From: Halieaceae bacterium | GTDB lineage: Bacteria; Pseudomonadota; Gammaproteobacteria; Pseudomonadales; Halieaceae | Reading direction: 5' to 3' | DNA: 64,000 nt | Assembly (NCBI GenBank): GCA_902631395.1 | Contig: CACOYM010000008.1 | Coordinates: 1 to 64,000 of the forward strand | Shown: positions 48,168 through 58,442 of the stretch, one piece after another | Layout: every line of letters starts with the position of its first letter | How positions within the stretch are numbered: position 1 is the stretch's first letter | Notes under the pieces: generated by a model | Told to the model about the DNA's origin: nothing | What the model saw: only the letters and a program-made list of their open reading frames with translations | Database searches by the model: none | Translations under genes and position numbers: made by a program

Positions 48168-48195
48168 AAAAATAAAAAGGGAAGCAGCGCTCCCC
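48168..48195 (-). terminator. Rho-independent terminator of the phasin gene
   Basis: Read on the minus strand: GGGGAGC, loop GCT, GCTTCCC, then TTTTT and a further T-rich run. It lies 28 nt after the phasin stop. Confidence 0.82.
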
Positions 48196-48222
48196 TCCAA
48201 AAAACGCCTTTCAAGGGACAGT

Positions 48223-48705
48223 TCAAGCGGCCTTGCCAAACTTGGACTTCAGATCGTCGAATCGTGACTTTGCCTTCTTCATTTGTGCTTCCAGCTTCGA
48301 CCGGTCAGCCAGTGAATCGAGTTCAAGATCAGCCAGCGCTTTCAGTGCCTCTCTCTCAACCGCGGTACCGCGCTTGATTAACGATTTATATAGATCTTCG
48401 GCTTGCTTGCGACGCTCAGTCAGGTGGCTCTGCGCCTCATCGACCTGCTCTTGCAGGCTGGAAAACTGTTCCAGAACCTGATCGTAGGCTTTTCCGTAAA
48501 CGCCGAGGCCTGCGAGCAGTGCATTGCGACCGGAGTTGATCGCTTTAGGTCGCGCTCTGGTCTTGGTTTTAGTTGCTGTCTTGGCCTTGGTTTTTGCGCT
48601 CGACTTTTTTTTTGTCGGTGCCTTCTTCGCTTTAGCTGGTGCTTTCTTCACCACTGCCTCTTTCTCCGAGGCTTTGGGTGTTGCTCTGGTTTTGGCTGTT
48701 GCCAT
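48223..48705 (-). CDS. Phasin with Lys/Ala-rich histone-like N-terminus
   Basis: 160 aa. Residues 1-55 are histone-H1-like, rich in Lys/Ala/Thr (KKAPAKAKKAPTKKKSSAK). From about 58 there is a phasin helical domain (NALLAGLGVYGKAYDQVLEQ) and a coiled-coil (EQVDEAQSHLTERRKQAEDL). It resembles PhaF/PhaI, which coat PHA granules and tie them to the nucleoid, but in PhaF the basic tail is C-terminal. Here the order is reversed. The adjacent PhaD-like regulator and the PHA-system protein at 57450 support a PHA role. Confidence 0.85.
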   Translation of the reverse strand: MATAKTRATPKASEKEAVVKKAPAKAKKAPTKKKSSAKTKAKTATKTKTRARPKAINSGRNALLAGLGVYGKAYDQVLEQFSSLQEQVDEAQSHLTERRKQAEDLYKSLIKRGTAVEREALKALADLELDSLADRSKLEAQMKKAKSRFDDLKSKFGKAA

Positions 48706-48866
48706 GCATTTCTCCTCACTAAATCAAAACGTTTGTATCATAGAGAGTGCCGTCGGAAATTAGAATCTGCCCTCTAAAAACCTTGGTCACCTTGGCAATT
48801 TTCCACAGGCTGAAATAAAGTTGCGAAGAACCCGTCAATTCATCTCGTGTCCAGAGGGTATTAGCG

Positions 48867-49901
48867 ATGGGAACAACGTTAAAAGTGTTGGCGGTCCTTG
48901 GCGCTTTACTCGCGCTGGCTATCCTAATGTTATTGCGGGATGGCGAGAAAATAGTCCCGCAAGGGGTAGGTAGGGTTGAACTGGAAGCAGGTGAGTTCGA
49001 GGCATTCCCGCTCCCTGATTACGCGGCCGATGTTGTCAGTGATGACTATAAAAGCTACTTCATTGAAGTCGAGCCCGGGATCAAAATCCATGTGCTTGAG
49101 GTCGGTCAGGGGTACCCGGTTTATCTACAACACGGGAATCCGACAACGGGTTTGCTATATCGAAAGGTAGCTGCATCGTTACCTTTGAATCGCGTCAGGG
49201 TCATTATGCCGACCATGGTAGGTCTTGGGTACTCGACCAAGATTCCCGCAAGTCAGCACACCCTCGCCAATCACATGCGCTGGATGCACACAGCTTTAAA
49301 GACACTTGACCTCGCTGAGCTAGTTTATGTGGGCCAGGATTGGGGTGGGCCAGTGGGAATGGGAGCTTTGTCACTGTCACCAGGGGTGCTGAAAGGAGCT
49401 GTGCTTATGAATACAGGGTTTCGTGCTCCTCGTGCACCCATGGATTTAAGCAGAGCACATGCGCTGGTGAAAACACCGCTTGTTGGTGAGCTGGTGGTCG
49501 AGGGGATGTCTCCCATGTTTTTTAAGCGGCTGGCAGAGGTGCAGGGTGACCCCGCTACGATGCCAACCGAAGTGATAGATCTGTATCGTCGACCTTTGCA
49601 GCAGAGCGGCAATGCGAAAGCGACGCTGGCGCTAATGCGAATGGTGGCAGATGGACCTGACCATGCCAGTTCGCCCGCGCTGCGGGACATTGAGCGCTAT
49701 GTGGAGAAATTGGACATCCCGGCAGAGCTCATCTGGGGAATGAGCGATCCCATTCTGGCCAAGGGCCTGCCCGTTATGCAGAAAATGTTTCCAACTGCGC
49801 CCACCACTGAGACCAATGCTGGCCATTTCCTGCAGGAAGAGGTGCCGGACATCATTGCAGCAGCGGTTATGCGCGTTGTGTCTGCCGCACAGAGTAAATG
49901 A
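48867..49901 (+). CDS. Alpha/beta hydrolase, haloalkane-dehalogenase/epoxide-hydrolase type
   Basis: 344 aa with an N-terminal membrane anchor (LKVLAVLGALLALAILMLL). The oxyanion loop is QHGNPTT (about 89-94) and the nucleophile elbow VGQDWGGPVG carries Asp158. The catalytic His is in TNAGHFLQEE near 320. An Asp nucleophile plus HGNPT is typical of dehalogenases and epoxide hydrolases rather than esterases, but the actual substrate is not predictable. GAGGG precedes the ATG. Divergent from the phasin gene. Confidence 0.88.
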   Translation: MGTTLKVLAVLGALLALAILMLLRDGEKIVPQGVGRVELEAGEFEAFPLPDYAADVVSDDYKSYFIEVEPGIKIHVLEVGQGYPVYLQHGNPTTGLLYRKVAASLPLNRVRVIMPTMVGLGYSTKIPASQHTLANHMRWMHTALKTLDLAELVYVGQDWGGPVGMGALSLSPGVLKGAVLMNTGFRAPRAPMDLSRAHALVKTPLVGELVVEGMSPMFFKRLAEVQGDPATMPTEVIDLYRRPLQQSGNAKATLALMRMVADGPDHASSPALRDIERYVEKLDIPAELIWGMSDPILAKGLPVMQKMFPTAPTTETNAGHFLQEEVPDIIAAAVMRVVSAAQSK

Positions 49902-50136
49902 GCAGAGCTTTGGACAATCTCGTTTGTTAGCTTTGCATACTGGCCCAAATGCCCCTTAACGCGTAGTGCGTTAAAATCTTCGAACTGCAGGCGGGTCCGC
50001 ATGCTTACGCAAGAATGCGGTGTGCCTCAGAGGGGCGATCAACATGGTTTGCAAGGTGGCAAATTGAAGGGCGGCAGACCTTGAAGGCCATCCTAGAGAA
50101 CCTATCAAGAAAATTAACGGAGCAGAGCGACCTTTC

Positions 50137-51330
50137 GTGACAGAAACCAGCCAGAAGAGCAGTCGCTTTAGCCGACGCCGGTTATTCGGTTCGGTGGCGT
50201 TTACGGGCGCGGGTTTGGCGTTCTGTTTTTTAGTATTGGTCGGCAAGCCTGCAACTCAGCCGACGCAAATTCTGGAGGCACGGCGGCCTTTAGTCGATGT
50301 CATCACTGCTTTGCCCTCGGACCATAGCATCACGGTGCGCACTCAGGGAACGGTAGAACCGGTCCGGCGGGTGGGACTCGTAGCGCAGGTCAGTGGCAAG
50401 GTTGAAGCGGTCAGCGACTTGTTTCTCGACGGGCGTTTTTTTAAAGCGGGCGACACGCTCTTACAGCTTGAAAAAGCAGATTACGAATTTGCCATTGCCA
50501 GAGCCCGAGCGCAGGAAGCTGCAGCGGCGCAGCGAGTGGCAGAAGAACGTGGCCGCAACCAGCAAGCGCAGCGCGAATGGCGCGATCTTGGTGCTAGTGA
50601 AGCCAATGAACTCTTCCTGCGGAAACCTCAGCTTCGTGCGGCTGAAGCCTCATTGGTGGCTGCCAAAGCTGATGTAGCGGCAGCCGAGTTGGCACTGGAT
50701 CGCACCACAGTCAGGGCTCCTTTTGACGGGCGGCTTGAGAGCAAATCAGCTGATATTGGGCAGTTTGTAGCGCCCGGCACCGTATTGGCGCAGGTTTATG
50801 CTACCGATCGGATAGAGGTGCATCTGCCTATCAGTGACTCGCAGTTGGCGCTTTTAGACCTTCCCTTGTTTGAGACAACCGCTACCATTTACCCCGCGGT
50901 TATTCTAAGCGCACGTTTTGGTGGCGAGCGCTGGCAATGGCTGGGGGAGATATCTAGGGTTGAGGCGAGAATCGATCGCGATAGCAGAGTGACCTTCGCC
51001 ATCGCAGAGGTGAGTAATCCTTTCGCCGAGAGTGACTCAGAGCGCCCCCCACTAACGCCAGGCCTATTTGTTGAGGCCAGTATCGCCGGCAAGCCCATTC
51101 GACAGTCTGTCGAATTGCCTGCAACAGCTTTGCGGGGCGATAACACGGTGCTCTTGGTGAATGAAAATAGTCGTCTCGAGCGCTTGCCGGTGGAGCTTTT
51201 GCGGCGTGAGCGCGACCGCGTCTGGGTAAGAGGTATTGCGGCTGGTCAGAACGTGGTGGCCGAGCAGAGTGGCCTTTTGGCTGCTGGCGCTACGATTGAA
51301 ATCGCGCGTGTTAAGGAAAACAATGGCTGA
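50137..51330 (+). CDS. RND efflux periplasmic adaptor (membrane fusion protein)
   Basis: 397 aa, GTG start at 50137. An N-terminal signal anchor (GAGLAFCFLVLVGKPAT) is followed by the split biotinyl-lipoyl domain (VRRVGLVAQVSGKVEAV and DRTTVRAPFDGRLESK), a short alpha-hairpin (QERAAAAQRV-like region at 125-190) and beta-barrel/MP domains. The adaptor links the inner-membrane RND pump to an outer-membrane channel. It overlaps the pump gene by 8 nt. No outer-membrane factor gene is next to the pair, so a TolC encoded elsewhere is likely. Confidence 0.93.
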   Translation: MTETSQKSSRFSRRRLFGSVAFTGAGLAFCFLVLVGKPATQPTQILEARRPLVDVITALPSDHSITVRTQGTVEPVRRVGLVAQVSGKVEAVSDLFLDGRFFKAGDTLLQLEKADYEFAIARARAQEAAAAQRVAEERGRNQQAQREWRDLGASEANELFLRKPQLRAAEASLVAAKADVAAAELALDRTTVRAPFDGRLESKSADIGQFVAPGTVLAQVYATDRIEVHLPISDSQLALLDLPLFETTATIYPAVILSARFGGERWQWLGEISRVEARIDRDSRVTFAIAEVSNPFAESDSERPPLTPGLFVEASIAGKPIRQSVELPATALRGDNTVLLVNENSRLERLPVELLRRERDRVWVRGIAAGQNVVAEQSGLLAAGATIEIARVKENNG

Positions 51331-54300
51331 TAAGCCTGGTCTACTGGGCTGGTTTATTTCCAACCCGATCGCCGCCAATTTACTGATGGTGGTTTTGGTG
51401 ATAGGCGGGCTATACAACATCCCAGGCCTAGACAAACAGTTCTTTCCTACCCCTCAGATCGATAAGGTTTACATTTCTATGCCTTTTGATGGCGCAAGCC
51501 CCAAGGAGGTGGAGGAGCAAATTTGTGTGCGCATCGAAGAGGCGATTCACGAGCTGGATGGAATCAAAGAGGTGCGCTCGATTGCGCTAGACGGTGTAGG
51601 CAAGGTAATTGTTGAGGCGTTGCCGGGCTATCCTACTCTGCGCCTCACTAATGAGATTAAAACCCGAGTCGACGCAATCACGACCTTTCCCGTCGACGCA
51701 GAGCGACCTGTTGTTACTGAGTTGGTATACCGGCATTTGGTGGGTGTGGTGCAGTTGTCAGGTGATCTTGATGAGTGGGAGCTGAAGGAGCTTGGCGAAA
51801 CTCTCCGAGACGACTTAGCTCGCCAACCTTGGGTATCGGCCGTTGATCTTGAATCTCCGCGTCGCTATGAGGTGTCGGTCAATGTCTCGGAGCTTGACTT
51901 ACGGCGCCACAATCTGTCGTTTGATGATGTAGTACAAGCGATTCAGTCAGCGTCGTTAAATTTACCCGCTGGCGCTATCAAGGGTGTGGATGGCGATATC
52001 CGCGTGCAAACCCGAGGTCAGGCCTATTATCGAGCGGACTTTGAGCGCATCGTGCTGTTGACGGCCAGAGATGGCACCCAAGTTTATTTGGGTGAAGTCG
52101 CATCAATAGACGATGGCTTTGAAGACGTTGATACCATCAGTCGCTTCGATGGTATGCCTGGTCACGGGCTGTACGCATATGTCACCACTAACCCTGATGT
52201 GGTGCAGTCTTCCCGCGTCATCAACGAATGGGTAACCAAGCAGACTCCGAATCTGCCAGCGGGCGCCACTTTGTCTTTTTGGCGTGATGCCGCGGTACCC
52301 TTTAATGGGCGAGTGGAAACCCTTTTAAAAAACGGCGTCGGTGGCCTGCTATTGGTCTTCTTAGTGCTGATGTTATTTCTCAGGCCTGCAGTCGCTGTTT
52401 GGGTTTCCGTGGGCATAGCGGTGGCGTTCTTCGGTGCTTTTTTTCTTCTGCCCCCCACGGGCGTTGGCCTCAATATGATCTCTTTGTTTGCTTTTTTGCT
52501 GGTGTTAGGCATTGTTGTGGATGACGCCATCATTGTCGGCGAGTCCATTCATACCGCACAAACGAGAGGTATAGAGGGTGAATCCGCTGCTTTTTGGGGC
52601 GTCCGTGAAGTTTTCAAGCCGGTTCTCTTCGCAGTAATAAGTACTATGGTGTTCTTTGCGCCCATGATGTTCATGCCTGGAGAATGGGCCCACGCTGCGC
52701 GGGGGATTCCCGTTGTAGTCTTATTGGTGCTGATGTTTTCTTTGATTGAGTGCTTGTGGATCCTCCCAGCACATCTATCAAGACTGGGCCCCGAAGCGCC
52801 TGCGATTACGCCACTTTTGAAGCGACTTGAGAGATGGCGGCATCGCTGCGCAGATTGGTTAGTGTTTTTCGCGCGAACACGTTATCGGCCGTTTTTGCAT
52901 TGGGCACTCCAGCACCATCTGCTGGTCGCGGGTTTCTTTTTGGTCATGCTCAGTTTGAGCCTTGCGCTGTACGGAGGAGGCTGGTTGCGATCGGCGTTTT
53001 TTCCGCGCATCAATTCGGATTTTGTCGAGGCTAAAATTGTCATGCCAGAGGGCGGATCTTTTTCACAGTCAGAACTTGTAATGCAGCGTGTCGTGGATGC
53101 TGCAGAAGCGCTGAAGGTGGAGTGGAACCAGCTTCCTGAATATCAGGATATGCCAGCCATCGGCAGTATTTTGGGCCGCGCCAATGAAAACGCAGTAGAA
53201 GTGACGATAGCTACCGTGGCTGAAGGCGTGGATACCGAAGCCTTCGCCTTACAGCTTAGATCAGACTCAGGGGTGCTAAGCGAGGCCAAGGAAGTCCGAA
53301 TGGATTACACCATCCGTGATCCCGGCAAGCCGATTCGATTGGTACTCGCTTCTAAAAAGGTTGAGGACTTAGAGGCATTAGCGGAGGACGTCCGAGAGGC
53401 CCTGCTCTCTTACCCTGGTGTCTTTGATGTATCTGATAGTTTCGACAGCCCTCGAGATGAACTCGTCCTAGAATTAAAGCCCTCGGCGGAAACACTGGGG
53501 ATTGGTCTAGTAGATGTAGCCCGACAAGTGAGGCAGGCCTTTTACGGTGCGGAAGCGCAGCGGATTCCGAGAGGGCGAGAAGACGTCAAGGTCATGGTCC
53601 GTTATCCCGAGGCGGAGCGGCTCGCCATCGCCAATTTGAACGATATGTACATTCGTACGCCATCAGGTTCAGAGGTGCCGTTTGAGACGGTAGCCACTTA
53701 TCGGGTTGAGGCAGGTTATCAAAAGCTCGAACGGTTAGATCGCCTGCGCACTTTGGAGGTCGAGGCAGATGTCGAGACGGATGGTCCACCGCCAAGCGCT
53801 ATTGTGCAGTCCGTATTTCGCGAGTATTTGCCTAAGTGGCAGCAGCAGTACCCTGACTTATTTGTCAATCTTGATGGGGAATTGCAGGAGGAAATAGAGT
53901 TTCGCGAGGCTACTGCCCGGTTAATGGCCCTTGCAATGATGGTTATTTACGCCCTCATGGCAGTGGCTTTCAGGTCTTATTGGCAGCCTATATTGATTCT
54001 GACGGCGGTGCCATTTGGTTTGATGGGCGCAATTTTTGGGCATATGCTGTTGGGCTGGCAGGTAAGTATGTTCTCTATTATGGGCGTGACCGCCTGTGCC
54101 GGCGTGGTGGTGAACGATAATTTGGTTTTGATTGATAGAATCAACCGCCTGCGTGAGGAGGGTAGAGATGTGCTTAGTTCCCTGCTGCAGGCAGGCGAGG
54201 ATCGGTTCCGCCCAATTATCCTGACCTCGCTGACCACCTTCGTGGGGTTGTTACCGATCATGTCGGAAACCAGTGTGCAGGCGCAGTTCCTTATTCCCAT

Positions 54301-54460
54301 GGTGACGTCGCTCGCGTTTGGTGTGCTGTTTGCGACGGGCGTTACGCTGGTACTGGTGCCCGCGCTATACCTGATTGCGGAGGACGCGTCGGCGTGGAGG
54401 GGAGCATATTTAGGCCGCAAGAATCCGTATTCCGATACCTCAGCGCCAACCGGCGCTTGA
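51323..54460 (+). CDS. RND efflux pump permease, AcrB/HAE family
   Basis: 1045 aa from ATG 51323 (the long frame starts earlier inside the adaptor gene). Twelve membrane segments are expected: the first in NPIAANLLMVVLVIGGLYN, the proton-relay TM4 Asp pair in LGIVVDDAIIVGES, and a repeat of the architecture in the second half (GVTACAGVVVNDNLVLIDR). Large periplasmic loops carry FPTPQIDKVYISMPFDGASP near the N-terminus. It exports drugs, detergents or lipids with proton antiport; the substrate is unassigned. Transcribed with the adaptor. Confidence 0.95.
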   Translation: MADKPGLLGWFISNPIAANLLMVVLVIGGLYNIPGLDKQFFPTPQIDKVYISMPFDGASPKEVEEQICVRIEEAIHELDGIKEVRSIALDGVGKVIVEALPGYPTLRLTNEIKTRVDAITTFPVDAERPVVTELVYRHLVGVVQLSGDLDEWELKELGETLRDDLARQPWVSAVDLESPRRYEVSVNVSELDLRRHNLSFDDVVQAIQSASLNLPAGAIKGVDGDIRVQTRGQAYYRADFERIVLLTARDGTQVYLGEVASIDDGFEDVDTISRFDGMPGHGLYAYVTTNPDVVQSSRVINEWVTKQTPNLPAGATLSFWRDAAVPFNGRVETLLKNGVGGLLLVFLVLMLFLRPAVAVWVSVGIAVAFFGAFFLLPPTGVGLNMISLFAFLLVLGIVVDDAIIVGESIHTAQTRGIEGESAAFWGVREVFKPVLFAVISTMVFFAPMMFMPGEWAHAARGIPVVVLLVLMFSLIECLWILPAHLSRLGPEAPAITPLLKRLERWRHRCADWLVFFARTRYRPFLHWALQHHLLVAGFFLVMLSLSLALYGGGWLRSAFFPRINSDFVEAKIVMPEGGSFSQSELVMQRVVDAAEALKVEWNQLPEYQDMPAIGSILGRANENAVEVTIATVAEGVDTEAFALQLRSDSGVLSEAKEVRMDYTIRDPGKPIRLVLASKKVEDLEALAEDVREALLSYPGVFDVSDSFDSPRDELVLELKPSAETLGIGLVDVARQVRQAFYGAEAQRIPRGREDVKVMVRYPEAERLAIANLNDMYIRTPSGSEVPFETVATYRVEAGYQKLERLDRLRTLEVEADVETDGPPPSAIVQSVFREYLPKWQQQYPDLFVNLDGELQEEIEFREATARLMALAMMVIYALMAVAFRSYWQPILILTAVPFGLMGAIFGHMLLGWQVSMFSIMGVTACAGVVVNDNLVLIDRINRLREEGRDVLSSLLQAGEDRFRPIILTSLTTFVGLLPIMSETSVQAQFLIPMVTSLAFGVLFATGVTLVLVPALYLIAEDASAWRGAYLGRKNPYSDTSAPTGA

Positions 54461-54868
54461 GCATTTATTGAGCGCGTTAAACCCCCACCGCTTAATAAAG
54501 CACGCTGACGACATTTAGTGAGAATACACTCCGCAACTGATCAGTTAGCCACCCCTCTTTAGGGATGTGATGAATGCTTGTGTCCTCACCGATAGTTGCT
54601 AACTCTCACTACAACCCGTCATATCGACAACCGGGCCTTGTGAGTGCGCGAGATGAAAGATCACTATGAGCGAGCGTTGCAGGTGAGAAGTGCGCGGAAA
54701 AACTGGCGGTTCGGCCCACTCACGAGAAATCTGAGTTTAAAAAAGGTGTGACGGCAAGGGCCCCGAAGTGTGCTGACAAGTCGCCAGCGACTGTATCAGA
54801 ATGCCGCACAGCAAATTCGCAGTCCTCGTAGCAACGCTAAAGCCGGCTGGGCTGTTTCGCAGAGCGCA
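54461..54868. other. 408-nt gap, no gene recognised
   Basis: Between the convergent RND and pckA genes. I see no open frame with family features, no tRNA and no clear hairpin followed by a T-run. A short palindrome GTCGC-CA-GCGAC (54780-54791) lies close to the pckA end but has no T-tract. Confidence 0.5.
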
Positions 54869-56434
54869 TTACTTCGCTTGCGGCCCTGCAGCGATGATGG
54901 CGTCGTTGACGTCGAAGTTCGCGATGTTTTCAAGGAACAGCGCTGCCAACTGCTCCGCCTGCGCTTCGTATGCCTCATCATTGCCCCACCCTGCTTTTGG
55001 GTTGAGGTATTGCGAATCGACTCCGGGGACGCTGACGGGATAATCAAGGTTGAGGCTGTCGATATGAAACGTTTCTGCGCCCACCAATCCTCCGTCTTGT
55101 GCTGCCTTGACGACCGCACGTGTTACAGGAATGGGGAAGCGTGAGCCAGTCCCGCCAGGCGCGCCTGAGCCACCAGTCCAACCTGTATTGATTAGGTAAA
55201 CCTGACTGCCAAAGTCTTCGATGCGCTTGATGAGGAGTTCGGCGTAGTCACCTGCAGGGCGCGGCATGAAAGGCGCGCCGAAGCAGGCCGAAAAAGTGGG
55301 GTTGATTCCGGCGGCGGCGCCGACTTCGGTGGAGCCGACGCGCGCAGTATAGCCTGACAGAAAATGGAAGGCTGCCGCCTCTTTGGACAAGATAGAGATC
55401 GGCGGCAATACCCCGAACACGTCGCAGGTCAAAAAGATAACACACTTGGGTTCTCCACCCGCGTTGTGGGCAGAGCGCTTTCCGACGTGCTCCAGTGGGT
55501 AGCAACACCGACCGTTTTCAGTCAGCTGGGTGTCGCTATAATCAGCATGACCCTGATCATCGAGGGCCACATTTTCGATAATAGCCCCTTTGCGAATAGC
55601 ATCCCAAATGACCGGTTCGTTTGTTTTGCTGAGGTCAATGGTCTTGGCGTAGCAGCCGCCCTCGATATTGAAAACGGAGCCCTTCGACCAGCCGTGTTCA
55701 TCATCGCCAATGAGGTAGCGACTGGGATCGGCGGAGAGTGTGGTTTTACCTGTGCCGGATAGACCAAAAAACAAGGTAGTATCACCGTTCTCGCCAATGT
55801 TGGCGGAACAATGCATAGGCATTACGTCTTTCTCAGGCAGCAAGAAGTTCTGTACGGAGAACATCGCCTTTTTCATTTCACCCGCATAGCGCATCCCCGC
55901 GATCAGTACTTTGCGTTGTCCAAAATTAATAATCACTGTCGCATCGGAATGCGTGCCGTCGCGCTCGGGGTCACACACAAAATCGGCAACGTTTAGAATC
56001 TTCCATTCGGGTTTGTTGACAGGGTTGTAGGAAACTGGACGAATAAACATGTTTCGGCCGAACAAGGACTGCCATGCGGTTGCGGTGATAACTTTTACAG
56101 GCAGGTAGTGGTCGCTGTGCTCGCCCACGTGCAGATGCTGTACCCAGGTCTCAGACTGGTTAGCGTGGGACTTCACCCGCTCCCATAGCGCATTGAATCG
56201 GTCCTCATCGATCGGCCTGTTAACGCTCCCCCATTCGATGGCGTCTTCACTCGACGGTTCGCGCACGACGAACCGGTCAGCGGGAGATCGTCCAGTGCGC
56301 GCGCCGGTCTCGACACGCAAGGCGCCGGTATCTGACAAGATGCCTTCGCCCCTTGCCAGTGCCATATCGATCAATTCAGAGGGAGTGAGCCCCGTATGAA
56401 TATCCGGGGTCGAAAGGGGGGCAGCTTCGCTCAT
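54869..56434 (-). CDS. pckA: Phosphoenolpyruvate carboxykinase (ATP)
   Basis: 521 aa from ATG 56434, where MSEAAPL starts the normal family length. The frame continues 52 codons upstream into the hslO gene region and is rejected there. PckA makes PEP from oxaloacetate in gluconeogenesis. The kinase-1a P-loop is [15 protein letters not shown], the substrate block [13 protein letters not shown], and [13 protein letters not shown] near the end is family typical. All expected segments are intact. hslO lies 79 nt upstream on the same strand. Confidence 0.96.
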   Translation of the reverse strand: MSEAAPLSTPDIHTGLTPSELIDMALARGEGILSDTGALRVETGARTGRSPADRFVVREPSSEDAIEWGSVNRPIDEDRFNALWERVKSHANQSETWVQHLHVGEHSDHYLPVKVITATAWQSLFGRNMFIRPVSYNPVNKPEWKILNVADFVCDPERDGTHSDATVIINFGQRKVLIAGMRYAGEMKKAMFSVQNFLLPEKDVMPMHCSANIGENGDTTLFFGLSGTGKTTLSADPSRYLIGDDEHGWSKGSVFNIEGGCYAKTIDLSKTNEPVIWDAIRKGAIIENVALDDQGHADYSDTQLTENGRCCYPLEHVGKRSAHNAGGEPKCVIFLTCDVFGVLPPISILSKEAAAFHFLSGYTARVGSTEVGAAAGINPTFSACFGAPFMPRPAGDYAELLIKRIEDFGSQVYLINTGWTGGSGAPGGTGSRFPIPVTRAVVKAAQDGGLVGAETFHIDSLNLDYPVSVPGVDSQYLNPKAGWGNDEAYEAQAEQLAALFLENIANFDVNDAIIAAGPQAK

Positions 56435-56513
56435 GTCTGTTTCCGTGCTGAGTACTCTGTTACGCGCCGTCTGGCACTTGTTGTTTTGATCAATGCATAT
56501 AGGGAATTGCTGT

Positions 56514-57377
56514 TCAGTGCAGTGTATTCCCTGCAATGGATGGCAGCAGAATTTCTCGACCGAATCGGTAGATCTGCCCGCATAATTCACATGTCATCGT
56601 AATGTTGCCTTGCTCGGCGATAATTTCCTCCCGTTCTGCCTCTGGCAAGAGCGCTATCGCGTCTGCGCTCCTTTCACGACTGCATCGACATTTAAACAAA
56701 ATAGGAGCGGCTGGGTATAGCGTAAGGGTTTCCCCTTGATAAAGCTTGAATAACAACTCCTCAGAGGTTAGCTCCATCAGCTCCGCTGGCTGAAGCGTGT
56801 CGGTCAGAATGCAGAGCGCATTCCACTGCTCATTACGAAGATCCCTGGAAGCAACCTGCTCGGGCAGTTGCTGCAGCATCAGCCCCGCACTTTGCTGCCC
56901 ATTTGAGGTCAGCCAGAATCGTGCCCCAAGCTGTTCGCTCTGAGAGAAGTAGCGTTCTAGGGCTTCAGCTAGGGATCTCTGATCCAAGGCGATGATGCCC
57001 TGATACCGTTGTCCCGCATCCCGCTCGACGGTCAGCACCAACTGCCCACCGGCTAACAGATTGATCGGATTGGTTGCTTCCGCAGCCAGGTCTCCTTGGG
57101 CGATGCCGCGAATATGGCGATCGCTGGAGCACTCGACCATCACCAGTGAGACGGCTTGCTCACTGCGCGCCTGCAGGATGATGCGACCGGTATATTTGAG
57201 GTTGTTGCTGATCAGTACTGCGGCTGCAGCGAATTCACCTAATAACATACGGAGTGCGGGGCTATAGGGTCGGTTGGCTAGCATTTGGTCTAGCGCGTCA
57301 CCTATCCGAACAGACTCTCCACGCACATCTGCCTCGTCAAAAAGGAAGCGTTGACTGTTGTCAGTGTGTGAATCCAT
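56514..57377 (-). CDS. hslO: Redox-regulated chaperone Hsp33
   Basis: 287 aa. Hsp33 is a cytosolic holdase activated by oxidation and unfolding. The C-terminal zinc switch has its four Cys in [15 protein letters not shown] (CxC) and [12 protein letters not shown] (CxxC), the complete CxC-CxxC motif. The N-terminal domain is conserved around [16 protein letters not shown]. Followed by pckA, the same order as in pseudomonads. Confidence 0.95.
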   Translation of the reverse strand: MDSHTDNSQRFLFDEADVRGESVRIGDALDQMLANRPYSPALRMLLGEFAAAAVLISNNLKYTGRIILQARSEQAVSLVMVECSSDRHIRGIAQGDLAAEATNPINLLAGGQLVLTVERDAGQRYQGIIALDQRSLAEALERYFSQSEQLGARFWLTSNGQQSAGLMLQQLPEQVASRDLRNEQWNALCILTDTLQPAELMELTSEELLFKLYQGETLTLYPAAPILFKCRCSRERSADAIALLPEAEREEIIAEQGNITMTCELCGQIYRFGREILLPSIAGNTLH

Positions 57378-57449
57378 TTTTAGCGAATACCGACTCTAGC
57401 GGGGATGTAGGATAGCGGTATTCCTTGCTTACCCCAATCGGATTGTTGA

Positions 57450-57737
57450 ATGTCTATTATTAGTATCAGCCGGCGCCATGAGCTGAATGAAACACGTCGG
57501 CAGCGAGCTTTTGAGGAATTGTCCGTATACCTTAGTGAGGTGCTGGGCGCGGCAGTCACCCGTCAGGCGTGGGTGTTGGAATTTAAAGGCAAGGGTCTCG
57601 CCGGAACGGTGACTTTGGGTGAGAGTCACGTCGAGTGTGATATCAATCTCGGAGTCTTGAGACGCCCTCTCAAGAGCGTCATCACGCGTAAGATTGAAGT
57701 AGGCTTAACATCGTATTTGGACGATGCCGGCCGTTGA
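57450..57737 (+). CDS. Polyhydroxyalkanoic acid system family protein
   Basis: 95 aa. It matches the short PHA_gran_rgn family: SIISISRRHELNETRRQRAFEE at the N-terminus, then W.LEFKGKGLAGTVTLGESHVECDINLG and a C-terminal helix (SVITRKIEVGL). Members are linked to PHA granules in proteobacteria with PHA synthase; the molecular role is unclear. It is separate from the phasin/PhaD pair at 47-48.7 kb. Divergent from hslO and convergent with rpsT. Confidence 0.82.
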   Translation: MSIISISRRHELNETRRQRAFEELSVYLSEVLGAAVTRQAWVLEFKGKGLAGTVTLGESHVECDINLGVLRRPLKSVITRKIEVGLTSYLDDAGR

Positions 57738-57745
57738 TCGCTTGT

Positions 57746-58012
57746 TCAGCTAGCCAGCGCTTTGACGCGCGCGTTCAGACGGCTCTTGTGCCGGGCCGCC
57801 TTGTTCTTTTTGATAATGCCGCGATTGGCCATTCGATCAATGACGGGTACGGCTGACTCATAGGCCGTGCGCGCCTCATCTGAATTGCCGGTATCGAGTG
57901 CGGCAATGACTTGCTTGATCTTGGTGCGAACCAAAGATCGAAGACTCGCGTTGTGTGTACGACGCTTGTCGTTCTGCCGGGCGCGCTTCCGTGCTTGAGG
58001 TGAATTGGCCAC
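57746..58012 (-). CDS. rpsT: 30S ribosomal protein S20
   Basis: 88 aa with a GTG start and GGAG 8 nt upstream. Very basic: NSPQARKRARQNDKRRTHN at the N-terminus, then the helical hairpin (LRSLVRTKIKQVIAALDTG) and the C-terminal NRGIIKKNKAARHKSRLN. S20 binds 16S rRNA early in 30S assembly. The non-ATG start is a known feature of rpsT in other gammaproteobacteria and may be used for autoregulation. Confidence 0.96.
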   Translation of the reverse strand: MANSPQARKRARQNDKRRTHNASLRSLVRTKIKQVIAALDTGNSDEARTAYESAVPVIDRMANRGIIKKNKAARHKSRLNARVKALAS

Positions 58013-58120
58013 CGCTAAACTCCAGTAGGGTCAAAAAAGGCTGCGAATGATCAGCGTAACGGTGTGTAATGTCAACCGGGTACCGGTCTGATGGCGCTAG
58101 ATCTGGGAACTTACACCGCA

Positions 58121-58345
58121 CTACCAACCTAACCAGATCAGTATCCAGCCAAGTAACGCGCAACCCACTGAACCACCCGCTTTGTCGAGGCGGAAGAGGG
58201 CGTAACCGTAACCTATCGGTGGGAGGAGCAGTGCAAACATGCCCCACGCGTATTCTTCCTGCCAGGCGGTGATGAGAAGCAGCACCCAACTGATCAAAAG
58301 GAACGCGACGCCCAGGGTAATCAAAAATGAACTTGAAGCTTCCAT
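58121..58345 (-). CDS. Small two-helix membrane protein
   Basis: 74 aa from ATG 58345. Two or three hydrophobic segments (FLITLGVAFLLISWVLLLI, WGMFALLLPPIGYGYALF, and a C-terminal LLGWILIWLGW) imply an inner-membrane protein. An earlier in-frame start at 58414 adds a Cys-rich, unlikely segment and is disfavoured. I do not recognise a named family. It lies 108 nt upstream of rpsT on the same strand. Confidence 0.6.
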   Translation of the reverse strand: MEASSSFLITLGVAFLLISWVLLLITAWQEEYAWGMFALLLPPIGYGYALFRLDKAGGSVGCALLGWILIWLGW

Positions 58346-58442
58346 TTGTCTGCCCTGAACGGTAAGTTGCGCACCGTTCGGCAGGGTATCAGAAAGCTCT
58401 CCGCAACGGCACAATAAGCGCGCTATATACTATGGCAGCAAT

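Noticed and set aside
56435-56590. Upstream extension of the pckA frame
   Set aside because: Runs into hslO, Cys-rich and outside the PckA family length; ATG 56434 fits.
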